DNA of 64,000 nt from Acinetobacter bereziniae LMG 1003 = CIP 70.12 (GTDB lineage: Bacteria; Pseudomonadota; Gammaproteobacteria; Pseudomonadales; Moraxellaceae). The position numbers and the translations under genes are program-made. Under the pieces are notes generated by a model. The model had not been told where the DNA came from and ran no database searches. It worked only from the letters and a program-made list of their open reading frames with translations. Positions 44,941 to 53,959 of the stretch are shown one piece after another; the first letter of the stretch is position 1; every line of letters starts with the position of its first letter. Where the stretch lies: positions 1,255,515-1,319,514 of the forward strand of contig NZ_KB849756.1 in assembly GCF_000368925.1 (NCBI RefSeq). The letters are read 5' to 3'.

Positions 44941-46143
44941 ATGAGTGAAAAATTGCAAAAGGTACTCGCACGAGTTGGTCTGGGCTCTCGCCGTTATATG
45001 GAAGAGGTCATTGCCGCTGGTCGTGTAAGTGTCAACGGGCAGGTTGCTCAAGTGGGTGAACGTATCGAACCAGGTGATGAGCTTCGCATCGATGGTCGTA
45101 AGGTTCAGTTCCAAATTGAAGACGAAATCCGTCGTCGTGTATTGATTTACTACAAACCAGAAGGTGAAATCTGCTCACGTAATGATCCAGAGTCTCGCCC
45201 GACCGTGTTTGATCATTTACCGCCAATTGCCAACGACCGTTGGGTCATGGTAGGTCGTTTAGACATTAACTCTACCGGTTTATTGCTTTTCACAAACGAT
45301 GGTGAACTTGCCAATCGTTTAATGCATCCCTCAAATGAAATCGAACGTGAATATGCTGTTCGTGTCATGGGAGAAGTCACGCCTCAACTTAAAAACAACA
45401 TGACAAATGGCGTTGTTTTAGATGATGGTCCAGCTAAATTTGAATCTTTCTCTGAAATTGGTGGTGAAGGGATCAATCGCTGGTACCAAGTCGTTGTAAA
45501 AGAAGGTCGTAACCGTGAGGTTCGCCGTATTTTTGAATCACAAGGTTTAAAAGTAAGTCGCTTGCTACGTACACGTTACGGTACTGTGATTTTGCCTCGT
45601 GAACTTCGTACAGGTCGTTGGATGGAACTGGATAAAACTGATATTGATAATTTAACCAAAGCGGTTGAACTAAAACCACGTCAAGGTACGGGTCTATTTG
45701 GTATGGCAAAACGCCGTACAGAACGTATGCAAGACAAACCAATGGCTGCACGTCGTGGCGGTTTCCTTCGTCAGCAACGTCGTGACAATGAAGGTGAGCA
45801 ACAAACTAACCATAATGAACAACGCGACTATAAAGCGGGTTCAAATCAATATGGTCAAAACCGCAGTGAAAATCGTGCTGATCAACGTAATGAACGTTCT
45901 GAAAACCGTTTTAATAAAGCGCGTTCTGGTGGCAACCATTACAATCAAGATCGTGCAGATAATCGTGGCAACAGCTTTAACAGCAACCGCTCTGAAAACC
46001 GCTATGGTTCACCACAAAATCGTAACCGCTCAGATGAACGTTACAGCAATGATCGTCGTGATTATTCAGACCGTCAAGAACGTAGTGAACAACCTGAAAA
46101 GAAAAAACCTTTTGTAGTGAATAAAGGTTTTAAAAAGTTTTAA
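44941..46143 (+). CDS. rluB: 23S rRNA pseudouridine synthase RluB with long polar tail
   Basis: RluB makes pseudouridine 2605 in 23S rRNA. The 400-residue protein has an S4 domain (1-60: EKLQKVLARVGLGSRRYMEEVIAAGRVSVNG split by the usual turn) and an RsuA/RluB catalytic domain with the catalytic aspartate in GRLDINSTGLLLFTNDGEL (near 100-118). From about residue 255 a low-complexity tail rich in N, R, Q, D, E and S follows, with repeated RSENR, ending in a lysine-rich KKKPFVVNKGFKKF. The tail is longer than in E. coli RluB (291 residues in total) and may bind RNA. Confidence 0.92.
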   Translation: MSEKLQKVLARVGLGSRRYMEEVIAAGRVSVNGQVAQVGERIEPGDELRIDGRKVQFQIEDEIRRRVLIYYKPEGEICSRNDPESRPTVFDHLPPIANDRWVMVGRLDINSTGLLLFTNDGELANRLMHPSNEIEREYAVRVMGEVTPQLKNNMTNGVVLDDGPAKFESFSEIGGEGINRWYQVVVKEGRNREVRRIFESQGLKVSRLLRTRYGTVILPRELRTGRWMELDKTDIDNLTKAVELKPRQGTGLFGMAKRRTERMQDKPMAARRGGFLRQQRRDNEGEQQTNHNEQRDYKAGSNQYGQNRSENRADQRNERSENRFNKARSGGNHYNQDRADNRGNSFNSNRSENRYGSPQNRNRSDERYSNDRRDYSDRQERSEQPEKKKPFVVNKGFKKF

Positions 46144-46164
46144 GTCATACATAGACTGAACGCT

Positions 46165-46192
46165 AAAAAGCCACTCGATTGAGTGGCTTTTT
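46165..46192. terminator. Bidirectional terminator between rluB and the ABC operon
   Basis: AAAAAGCCACTC (46165-46176) pairs perfectly with GAGTGGCTTTTT (46181-46192) around GATT. The A-run and T-run suit both convergent transcripts. Confidence 0.92.
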
Positions 46193-46214
46193 GATGTGCA
46201 TCGGATCAGAACAG

Positions 46215-47945
46215 TTACTCAACAACAGCTTTTGGAATGGCACTCAACAAGCGTTTGGTATACTCATGTTTAGGTGACTGATACAGTTCATCAGAATTGG
46301 CAATTTCGACAATATCACCATGATTCATCACCATGATTTGATCAGAAATATATTTCACTACAGATAGATCATGTGAAATAAAAATATAGCTCAATCCAAA
46401 CTCATCTTGTAAATCCTGAAGTAAATTTAACACCTGAGCTTGAACAGATACATCCAATGCAGATACTGACTCATCACAAATTAAAATTTCAGGCTTTAAG
46501 GTTAAACAACGAGCAATTGCAATCCGTTGACGCTGACCACCCGAAAACTCGTGTGGATAACGATCAAAAGCCTGTACAGGTAAGCTGACTTTCTCCAATA
46601 AGGCTAAAGCAAACTGTTTGCGCTCTACATCGTTTGCACCAATGCGATGAATCTGCATCGGTTCCATCAAGATCTGTCCAACCGTAAAACGTGGGTTCAG
46701 TGAAGCATATGGGTTTTGGAAAATAATCTGAATTTTACGTTGATATTGGGTGAATTCTTTTTCAGACATTGCCAAAATATCTTTACCTTGAAATAATGCC
46801 TGCCCGCCTGTAGCCTGTTGTAGACGCATCAGCAATAAGCCAATCGTGGTTTTACCAGAACCTGACTCACCGACCAAGCCTAATGTCTTTCCTTTTGCCA
46901 ATTGAAAAGATGCACCTTTTACCGCTTGATATTCCTCTTTTCCAAAGAACCCTTTACTGCTAAAAAATGATTTTTTTAAGCCTTTGACTTCTAGGATGAT
47001 TTCCTCACCACCGACTAAACCACGTGTTCTTTCTGGTATTTTTGTTTTTGCTAAATCTCCGCCTTCGACCCAATGCCCTTCTTGTTGTTTAAGAAAGTCA
47101 CTGATGACAGGTAAACGATAAGGACGTTGTGATAATGTTGGTCGGCATAACAATAAAGCTTTGGTATATGGATCTTTGGGATGTTCTAGCACCTCGTTGG
47201 CTAAACCTTGCTCACGAATTTCACCATGACGCATCACAATGACTTGATCAGCAATTTCATTCACCAAAGCCAAATCATGAGTAATAAATAGCATCGACAT
47301 TTGGCGGCGTTTACGCAAAGCCTCTAACAAATCTAAGATTTGTTTTTGAATCGTAACATCTAATGCTGTGGTGGGTTCATCAGCGATCAGTAATTTCGGT
47401 TCACAGGCAATTGCCATTGCAATCATGACCCGTTGCTGCTGACCACCTGAAAGCTGATTGGGATATGCATCAATCTTGGTTTCTGGTGATGGGATCCCCA
47501 CTTCAGTGAGTAACGCAAGTGCACGTTGTCGCGCTTGTTTTCGTCCCATGTTTAAGTGAATACGTAGAATTTCAGCAATTTGATCACCGACAGTAAAGAC
47601 AGGATTAAGCGATGACATCGGTTCCTGAAAAATCATGGCAATATCTTTACCACAAATCTTACGCATTTGTTTGGTTGTCAAACCCAGTAAATCTTGACCT
47701 TCAAACATAATTTTACTTTTTTCACCGATACGAGACTGATCTTTGGGTAATAGTCCCATTGTTGCCAAAGACGTCACAGACTTACCACTGCCAGACTCAC
47801 CCACCAATGCCACGGTGGTATTGGCAGGAATCTGAAAAGAAATGCCTTTTACAGTTTCAATGAATTGCTTATTTTCCCCCTTAAAACTCACACTCAGATC
47901 TTGAACACTGAGCAATACAGGAGGTGTCACATATTGTTCTGACAT
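46215..47945 (-). CDS. Double ATP-binding subunit of a peptide ABC importer (YejF/DppDF-like fusion)
   Basis: The 576-residue protein is two ABC ATPases in one chain. Each half has a Walker A (GESGSGKS near 50; GESGSGKT near 355), a signature (LSGGQQQR; FSGGQRQR), a Walker B (LLIADEPTTALD; ILICDESVSALD) and the oligopeptide-type C-terminal extension after the first half (DPYTKALLLCRP). It powers the importer with the two permeases encoded just upstream. E. coli YejF has the same fused layout. It is the last gene of the six-gene operon beginning at 55744; a bidirectional terminator follows. Confidence 0.94.
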   Translation of the reverse strand: MSEQYVTPPVLLSVQDLSVSFKGENKQFIETVKGISFQIPANTTVALVGESGSGKSVTSLATMGLLPKDQSRIGEKSKIMFEGQDLLGLTTKQMRKICGKDIAMIFQEPMSSLNPVFTVGDQIAEILRIHLNMGRKQARQRALALLTEVGIPSPETKIDAYPNQLSGGQQQRVMIAMAIACEPKLLIADEPTTALDVTIQKQILDLLEALRKRRQMSMLFITHDLALVNEIADQVIVMRHGEIREQGLANEVLEHPKDPYTKALLLCRPTLSQRPYRLPVISDFLKQQEGHWVEGGDLAKTKIPERTRGLVGGEEIILEVKGLKKSFFSSKGFFGKEEYQAVKGASFQLAKGKTLGLVGESGSGKTTIGLLLMRLQQATGGQALFQGKDILAMSEKEFTQYQRKIQIIFQNPYASLNPRFTVGQILMEPMQIHRIGANDVERKQFALALLEKVSLPVQAFDRYPHEFSGGQRQRIAIARCLTLKPEILICDESVSALDVSVQAQVLNLLQDLQDEFGLSYIFISHDLSVVKYISDQIMVMNHGDIVEIANSDELYQSPKHEYTKRLLSAIPKAVVE

Positions 47946-47956
47946 TGATGTGCTCC

Positions 47957-49096
47957 TTATTTTAATTTCGGGTCTAGTGCATCACGTAATGCATCTGTAA
48001 ACATTGAAAATGCCGTGACGAGTACTGCCATTGCGACTGATGCAGCAACCAATTGCCACCATTTACCCAGTATGAGCTCGCTTTGTGCTTCATTTAGCAT
48101 ACTGCCCCATGACACAACCCCTACAGGAACACCAAAGCCAAGGAAACTTAAAATCACTTCTGATTTAATAAATCCAACCACTAAAATTGACATTTGAACC
48201 AGTGCAATATGACTGACATTGGGAAAGATATGCACAAACATTCGTCTCAGGTGGCTCACCCCAATAGCTTTAGCCGCAAGCACATATTCACGTGAGGTAT
48301 GCTTCATATATTCAGCACGAATTAAACGAAACACACCTGTCCAACCAGTTAAACCTAAAATCAAAACGATAGACAAAATTCCTTTTTGTTGTAATACAGC
48401 TGCTATCGCCAAAACCAGTAATAAATAGGGAATAGAGGTAAAAATGCTATAAAACCAGTTTAGAACGTCATCGACCCATCCACCAAAATAGCCTGCAATC
48501 GCCCCAAGAAAAGTACCAATCACCACAGCAAGCAATGCAGAAACCAACCCTACAACAATCGAGGTTTCAGCGCCTTTAATGGTCTTTAATAAAACATCCT
48601 GTCCCCATTTATCAGCACCAAAAGGCAAAGTTTTTTTCAACTCGCTTTGCTGATCGAGCAAATGTCCACCCAACTGCTGATCAATGACCTTCATATCCTC
48701 AGCGAGTGGATCTTGAACACCATAATAATCCACTGCACCACCTGAAGCCTGCTCAGTGGCAATTTGAGCATTTAATTCTTTGATAACATCTTTTAAAGGA
48801 TCAACAGGATTTTCAGGTAAAGCTGCTGTATTTGCTGTCTTTTGAGCAGCATTTTGTAGTGTTTGATCTGCTCCCATAAAGGTAGGAGGTGCATAACTTT
48901 CGGCAACCTCTTTGTTCCAGTTAGAAGCGATGACACCTGTCATGGATAAAATCAAGATGATGAAATAACAGAACAATACCCCTAACGACACCATGGCGAC
49001 ACGATCAGCTTTTAATCGTCGCATAGCCAAGCGCCATAACCCCGGAGAAGCTTGCTGTTGTGTTTCTACTTTTTTAGATAAAATTCCAAGCATCAT
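47957..49096 (-). CDS. ABC peptide importer permease (OppC/YejE-like)
   Basis: The 379-residue inner-membrane protein has an OppC N-terminal helix (about 33-57), a long periplasmic insertion rich in A, Q, N and E (about 70-150), five further helices and the EAA loop REYVLAAKAIGVSHLRRMFVHIFPN that docks on the ATPase (near 275). Two adjacent ATG codons (49096 and 49093) are possible starts. It lies 11 bases before the ATPase gene and 5 bases after the other permease gene. The permease pair forms the membrane channel. Confidence 0.92.
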   Translation of the reverse strand: MMLGILSKKVETQQQASPGLWRLAMRRLKADRVAMVSLGVLFCYFIILILSMTGVIASNWNKEVAESYAPPTFMGADQTLQNAAQKTANTAALPENPVDPLKDVIKELNAQIATEQASGGAVDYYGVQDPLAEDMKVIDQQLGGHLLDQQSELKKTLPFGADKWGQDVLLKTIKGAETSIVVGLVSALLAVVIGTFLGAIAGYFGGWVDDVLNWFYSIFTSIPYLLLVLAIAAVLQQKGILSIVLILGLTGWTGVFRLIRAEYMKHTSREYVLAAKAIGVSHLRRMFVHIFPNVSHIALVQMSILVVGFIKSEVILSFLGFGVPVGVVSWGSMLNEAQSELILGKWWQLVAASVAMAVLVTAFSMFTDALRDALDPKLK

Positions 49097-49101
49097 CCCA
49101 C

Positions 49102-50040
49102 CTACTTCAACTGTACGCGTGGATCAACCACTTTATAAATCAAATCAGCGATGAGATTAAAAATCATGGTTGCGGCTGCGACATACACAGTAATGGCTTT
49201 AATCACAGGAAAATCACTACGCTCAACTGCAATGATGATTTCACGCCCGATCCCTGGAATCCCAAAAAAACGCTCAATTAAGAATGCACCGATTAATAAA
49301 CCAGGCAGACTTGCCATCACATCAGTGATAATCGGAATTGAAGCATTACGAAGCACATGAATCCCCAAGATACGTCCTTCCCCTACGCCTTTTGCACGAG
49401 CAGTTCTGACATAATCCTGATTGACTTCATCCAAAATAAAGCTGCGATAAAGCCGTAATGTAGGCGCAATACTGACCACTAACATGATTAAAATTGGCAA
49501 TAAGGCATACTCAAATAAATTCCCCGTCAGACTGTCACTCCATCCTTGCACAGGGAACCAACCAAGCTGATAAGCAAGACTGTATTGAAATACAATGATA
49601 TAGACCAATATACTGATCGACATACCGATGGTACACAACAGCATCACCATGCGATCTGTTAAAGAACCACGGACCGATGCAACAGCCAACGCCAAAATGA
49701 TTGAAATCACAGTTTGTAAGATCGTCAATGGAATAATGATGGTGAGTGATGGTCCTAGACGGGTCAAAATAATATTTGAAACAGACTCCCCGGTACTCCA
49801 ACTAAAACCATAATCAAAAGTGATAATTTGTTTAATAAAAATCCAAAGTTGAATGTAATAGGGTTGGTCAACGCCCAATTGCTGGCGAATATTTGCAATT
49901 TGTTCTGGATTCGCCATTTTGCCTGCAAGGATATATGCAGGATCGCCCCCGACCCAATTAAATAAAAAGAAAATCAGCAACACAACTCCCAACATGGTAG
50001 GAATCATTTGCCATATACGACGTATGATATATGCCAACAT
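49102..50040 (-). CDS. ABC peptide importer permease (OppB/YejB-like)
   Basis: The 312-residue protein has six membrane helices, the OppB N-terminal segment (MLAYIIRRIWQMIPTMLGVVLLIFFLF, split around the first helix) with GGDPA following, and the EAA loop (DYVRTARAKGVGEGRILGIHVLRNASIPI, near 205-233). It pairs with the OppC-like permease downstream. AGGG before the ATG is a good ribosome site. It starts 14 bases after the M3 peptidase stop, so both are in one message. Confidence 0.93.
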   Translation of the reverse strand: MLAYIIRRIWQMIPTMLGVVLLIFFLFNWVGGDPAYILAGKMANPEQIANIRQQLGVDQPYYIQLWIFIKQIITFDYGFSWSTGESVSNIILTRLGPSLTIIIPLTILQTVISIILALAVASVRGSLTDRMVMLLCTIGMSISILVYIIVFQYSLAYQLGWFPVQGWSDSLTGNLFEYALLPILIMLVVSIAPTLRLYRSFILDEVNQDYVRTARAKGVGEGRILGIHVLRNASIPIITDVMASLPGLLIGAFLIERFFGIPGIGREIIIAVERSDFPVIKAITVYVAAATMIFNLIADLIYKVVDPRVQLK

Positions 50041-50054
50041 AGTTCTTATTCCCT

Positions 50055-52064
50055 TTAGTTACGTTGTCCCGTAATTTCTTGAAAGAATGCCTTGTTATCT
50101 GGTGCTCTGCCTAAGAAATCGACCACCAATTGTTCAGCTTTCTTCTGCCCACCTTGCGACAAGATTGTCTTCCGATAACGTGCACCAACTTCAGGATTAT
50201 TTAAGTTATCGCCAAATGCTGAAAGCATGTCTAAGGCCAAGACTTCAGACCACATATAACCGTAATAGCCGACTTGATAGCCTCCCATAATATGACCAAA
50301 CTGACCTGGGAATTCTGTCGTAGGCACATAGCCTAGAGCCGTTTGAGCTTCTAGATTTTTCCAGACGTCCATGGGTTGGGTTTTTAATGCATTGGCAGTA
50401 TGTAGTGCCATATCATATTGCGCATACAAGGTCTGACGAGAATAGAACAAACCACGTCCATAGTTTTTAACCGCTTTGAGTTTTGCAATCAGTTCATCAT
50501 CAATGCGTGGACATGCAGGCTTACAATAATCCGCCAAGGTAGAAAGCGTTTCTTTACGACGTGCCCATTCCTCATACATTTGGGAAGGTGCTTCCACAAA
50601 GTCACGCTCTACAGAAGTCCCTGATTGCGAGGCATAACGCGTATTTGAAAGAATTCCATGTAAAGCGTGACCAAACTCATGGACAAATGTTTCCAGTTCA
50701 TCACTGTTTAAGCCTTTACGATTAAAGTTGGTGACCAAAGCAGAAATGGGCTTACGCTGGGTCAGTGTACTTCCGCCTCTCACTCCCCAAACCGCAGCGT
50801 GACCATATTTACCTTCACGTGGAAACTTATCCATATACAGACCACCTAAAAGTTGACCTGTCTGCTTATCGATTACATCGTAGTACTCAACTTCATCTTG
50901 CCAAACATCGACTTTAGCAGGCTTAAACTCGATTCCATATAACTGAGATGAAATGGCAAATAACCAGTCTTGCGACGCTTGGGTTGGAAAATACTCACGC
51001 ATTTTTTCTTGGTCAATTTTGTACTTATCTTGGCGTAATTTTTCACTCCAATATGCTTCACTCCAGCGATTAATTTCAGCTTTTTCCACAGGAATGTTCA
51101 ACGTTTTGGCTTTGAATTCACGGAGAGTCTGTACTTCTTTTTGTTCTAATGGTGCAACGGTATTGTGCACGTCTTTGAGGAACTTATTGACTGTTTCAGG
51201 ATTTTGCGCCATGCGGTTTTTCAATGCCCAATCGGCATAGCTGGTTTTACCAAAGAGTTGTGCCAACTCATAACGCAGATCAATGGCTTGTTTAAGCAGG
51301 ACTAAATTCTTTTCAGTTCCGCGACGTGTATAAGCAATTTGATAACGTTTACGCGCATCATCGCTGTCTGCCAACTCCATAAATGGACGATATTCGGGAT
51401 AGTCAAATCCCAATAAATAGTTACCCTTTTCATTTTTCTTTAAATTGGCGATATAACTTTCGGGTAAACCTTTTAGCTCGGCAGGTGTGAATTCTAATTT
51501 TTCTGGATTATCACGAATATTACGCGCATATTCTTGTTGGATCTTGGTCAACTCATCCAAAATGACCTTTAAACGGGCTTGTTTTTCTGCGGAGAGCTGA
51601 ACACCAGTATCTTCAAAACCATCTAAAATATCTTGGCGATATTTACTGTCAATCTCATTATTGGCTTTGGTTTTTTTAATCTGCTGATATAACTTGGCAT
51701 CTTGATAAACTTCAGTCTGGAATTGGCTAATTTTAACCTCACAATCCTCAGCAGCTTTGCGTAATGCTGCATCTGGATCGACATTGCTCATCAAATTGAT
51801 CGGTCCATAAAAATCTTCAAACTCAGCAAAAATTTGATCCCACTTTGCCAACACATTACCAGCAGGCGCATTATTTTTTAATTTGATTTTGGCAAATTCA
51901 GCAAGTTTACTTTTTACATCAGCAATTTTTGCATCACATTGGGCTGGAATGTCTTTCGCTTGAAACTTCGGTAAAGTACTCCGTTCCGATTGTGCATATG
52001 CCCACTGTCCTAAACCTATTGATAACATACATAACGCACAGAGCTTAAATCGCTTCATTTTCAT
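50055..52064 (-). CDS. Exported M3-family oligopeptidase (Dcp/thimet type)
   Basis: The 669-residue zinc peptidase carries the M3 motif HEFGH at about residues 461-465 (FVHEFGHALHGI), with the downstream glutamate ligand region DFVEAPSQMYEEWA. Unlike cytoplasmic OpdA and Dcp it begins with a signal peptide (MKMKRFKLCALCMLSIGLGQWAYA), so it should work in the periplasm, cutting short peptides. The ATG at 52064 (GGAG upstream) is preferred over an in-frame TTG at 52076. It sits inside a peptide ABC importer operon, between two binding-protein genes and the permeases, which suggests it trims peptides before or during uptake. Confidence 0.9.
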   Translation of the reverse strand: MKMKRFKLCALCMLSIGLGQWAYAQSERSTLPKFQAKDIPAQCDAKIADVKSKLAEFAKIKLKNNAPAGNVLAKWDQIFAEFEDFYGPINLMSNVDPDAALRKAAEDCEVKISQFQTEVYQDAKLYQQIKKTKANNEIDSKYRQDILDGFEDTGVQLSAEKQARLKVILDELTKIQQEYARNIRDNPEKLEFTPAELKGLPESYIANLKKNEKGNYLLGFDYPEYRPFMELADSDDARKRYQIAYTRRGTEKNLVLLKQAIDLRYELAQLFGKTSYADWALKNRMAQNPETVNKFLKDVHNTVAPLEQKEVQTLREFKAKTLNIPVEKAEINRWSEAYWSEKLRQDKYKIDQEKMREYFPTQASQDWLFAISSQLYGIEFKPAKVDVWQDEVEYYDVIDKQTGQLLGGLYMDKFPREGKYGHAAVWGVRGGSTLTQRKPISALVTNFNRKGLNSDELETFVHEFGHALHGILSNTRYASQSGTSVERDFVEAPSQMYEEWARRKETLSTLADYCKPACPRIDDELIAKLKAVKNYGRGLFYSRQTLYAQYDMALHTANALKTQPMDVWKNLEAQTALGYVPTTEFPGQFGHIMGGYQVGYYGYMWSEVLALDMLSAFGDNLNNPEVGARYRKTILSQGGQKKAEQLVVDFLGRAPDNKAFFQEITGQRN

Positions 52065-52132
52065 CTTTAACTCCAATCTTCAATTTATTTTTCAAAATTT
52101 AATCTGTTTATTTTTTCAACCACTGCAATAAA

Positions 52133-53938
52133 TTACTTTTTCATATCAAAATACATCCATTCTGATGGAAGAATAGGATGCTTTTTAAATCCAATCACAC
52201 GCGGTTGCGCCAAAGCATTTCGATAACGTGTTGATGCCATTTGTACAGGCATATAAACTTCTAATATTCTTGCCATTTTGCGATAGAGTGCATCGCGTTC
52301 AGGACCCGGCTTTAACTTTTGGGTTTGTTCATAGAGGCGGTCATATTCAGGAATTTTCATACAGGCATTGTTGGTCGCATGAATATTTTTGCTGTAGAAC
52401 AATTGCATAAAGTTGTCAGCATCAGGATAGTCAGCAACCCAAGCAGAACCTTTAAACATGGTTTTACATTGCTTTTCAGCTTTTAGACCTTCTGCAAAAG
52501 GTAAGGATTTGGTGGTCATTTTGACTTTAATATTGTCTAACGTTTTTTTCCAAAATTCGGCACTCTGCTGACTACGCGCACTCCCCCCATAAACTGCTAA
52601 TTCGATCACCAACGGCTTACCATCGGGCAAAGTTCGCCAACCATCTGCCCCCACCTTATAGTGATAACGATCAAGAAGTAAATTGGCTGCTTTGACTGAA
52701 TAAGGGATACTGGTTTTGTAATTTGGATCATGCCCCACTACCCCATAAGGGACAGGGAATTGTAATCTTTGTGCATCCCCTTTCATTAAAATTTTAATTT
52801 GGTTATCTGGGGAATACGCCATTGCCATGGCACGACGTAAAGCAATTTTTTCTTTACTTAAACCACCAACAACAGGATTCTGCATATTCCAGTAATAATA
52901 ATCAATCGAAGGATCGACAATTCGAGAAAGTTGAATGCCTTTTTTCGCCAGTTCAGGCTTGAGCTGACCATCCTGAATCGCTTGAACAGTTAAATCACCA
53001 TCAAGGACGAATAAGTCTGTTTCATCTTTGCTAAACGATAACCAGCGTGATTGCGCTTCTTCCATCACTTGAATATCAACCACACCGATTTGCGGCATCT
53101 TTTTGCCTTTCATCGCATCGACAATTTTCTGATCTTCGGGTGTTGAAGCTTTGAAATCCCAAACATAGCCACGATAGTCAGGATTTGCTTTTAAAATAAT
53201 ACGTGAGCCAGGAATCCACTTGGTCAAAATATAAGGACCTGTACCTACAGGATGAGCCATAGCAAAACCGGATTTATCGCGATAATGTTCAATTACTTCC
53301 CGAGCCACCGCACCTGCTGGCTGATGTGCCAAGAGCATTGGAAAGTTTTGATCAGGCTGTTTTAACTTAATCACCAAAGTATAACGATCTGTTGCCTGAA
53401 GCCCTGCAACAGGTTGATCATAATCAAACTTCCCTGTTTTTTTGGCTTGATCAAGGAGTTTATCTATACCCACGATCTTGTCATCCAACAACCAACTATT
53501 GGGTGAATGTAAACCTGGATCTAATAAACGTTTATAAGAATAAACATAATCTTGTGCAGTTAACTCTCGCGCCTTACCTTTAAACACTGGATCTTTTGCA
53601 AAATAGATACCTTTTTTAATTTTAAAGGTATAGGTCAACCCATCCGCACTCACTTCAGGCAATGCTACAGCAGTACGCGGGACTAATTTGGCAGGTGATG
53701 CTAGATAATCATAGGTATATAAGCCTTCAAAGATTGAATTATGCACATGTGCAGAATACAAATCTTGTGTTCCAGCTGGATCAAATCCCGTTTCCGCAAC
53801 GGGAAAAACATAACGTAAAACCTTATTTGGATCTGCTGGATTTTTGGCAAAAACATTCATCGTGCCTGTAAGCATCATACTGCCCAACAATACACTTAAC
53901 CCAATCTGTTTAAGTTTCCTATTTAAATTATCCTTCAT
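52133..53938 (-). CDS. Periplasmic binding protein of the peptide importer (family 5), second copy
   Basis: The 601-residue protein has a signal peptide (ending MNVFAKNPAD, near residue 32) and the family 5 solute-binding fold, with DLYSAHVHNSIFEGLYTYDYLA, ELTAQDYVYSYKRLLDP and MAHPVGTGPYILTKWIPGSRI. It is larger than typical OppA/DppA (about 535). It is clearly homologous to the protein encoded directly upstream (shared GKFDYDQPVAGLQA, ATDRYTL, KADGYRTLP-type segments), so a gene duplication has occurred. GAAGGA serves the ATG at 53938; ATG at 53941 and TTG at 53950 are alternatives. The two copies may prefer different peptides. Confidence 0.9.
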   Translation of the reverse strand: MKDNLNRKLKQIGLSVLLGSMMLTGTMNVFAKNPADPNKVLRYVFPVAETGFDPAGTQDLYSAHVHNSIFEGLYTYDYLASPAKLVPRTAVALPEVSADGLTYTFKIKKGIYFAKDPVFKGKARELTAQDYVYSYKRLLDPGLHSPNSWLLDDKIVGIDKLLDQAKKTGKFDYDQPVAGLQATDRYTLVIKLKQPDQNFPMLLAHQPAGAVAREVIEHYRDKSGFAMAHPVGTGPYILTKWIPGSRIILKANPDYRGYVWDFKASTPEDQKIVDAMKGKKMPQIGVVDIQVMEEAQSRWLSFSKDETDLFVLDGDLTVQAIQDGQLKPELAKKGIQLSRIVDPSIDYYYWNMQNPVVGGLSKEKIALRRAMAMAYSPDNQIKILMKGDAQRLQFPVPYGVVGHDPNYKTSIPYSVKAANLLLDRYHYKVGADGWRTLPDGKPLVIELAVYGGSARSQQSAEFWKKTLDNIKVKMTTKSLPFAEGLKAEKQCKTMFKGSAWVADYPDADNFMQLFYSKNIHATNNACMKIPEYDRLYEQTQKLKPGPERDALYRKMARILEVYMPVQMASTRYRNALAQPRVIGFKKHPILPSEWMYFDMKK

Positions 53939-53959
53939 CATTTCCTTCAACTTTATCAG

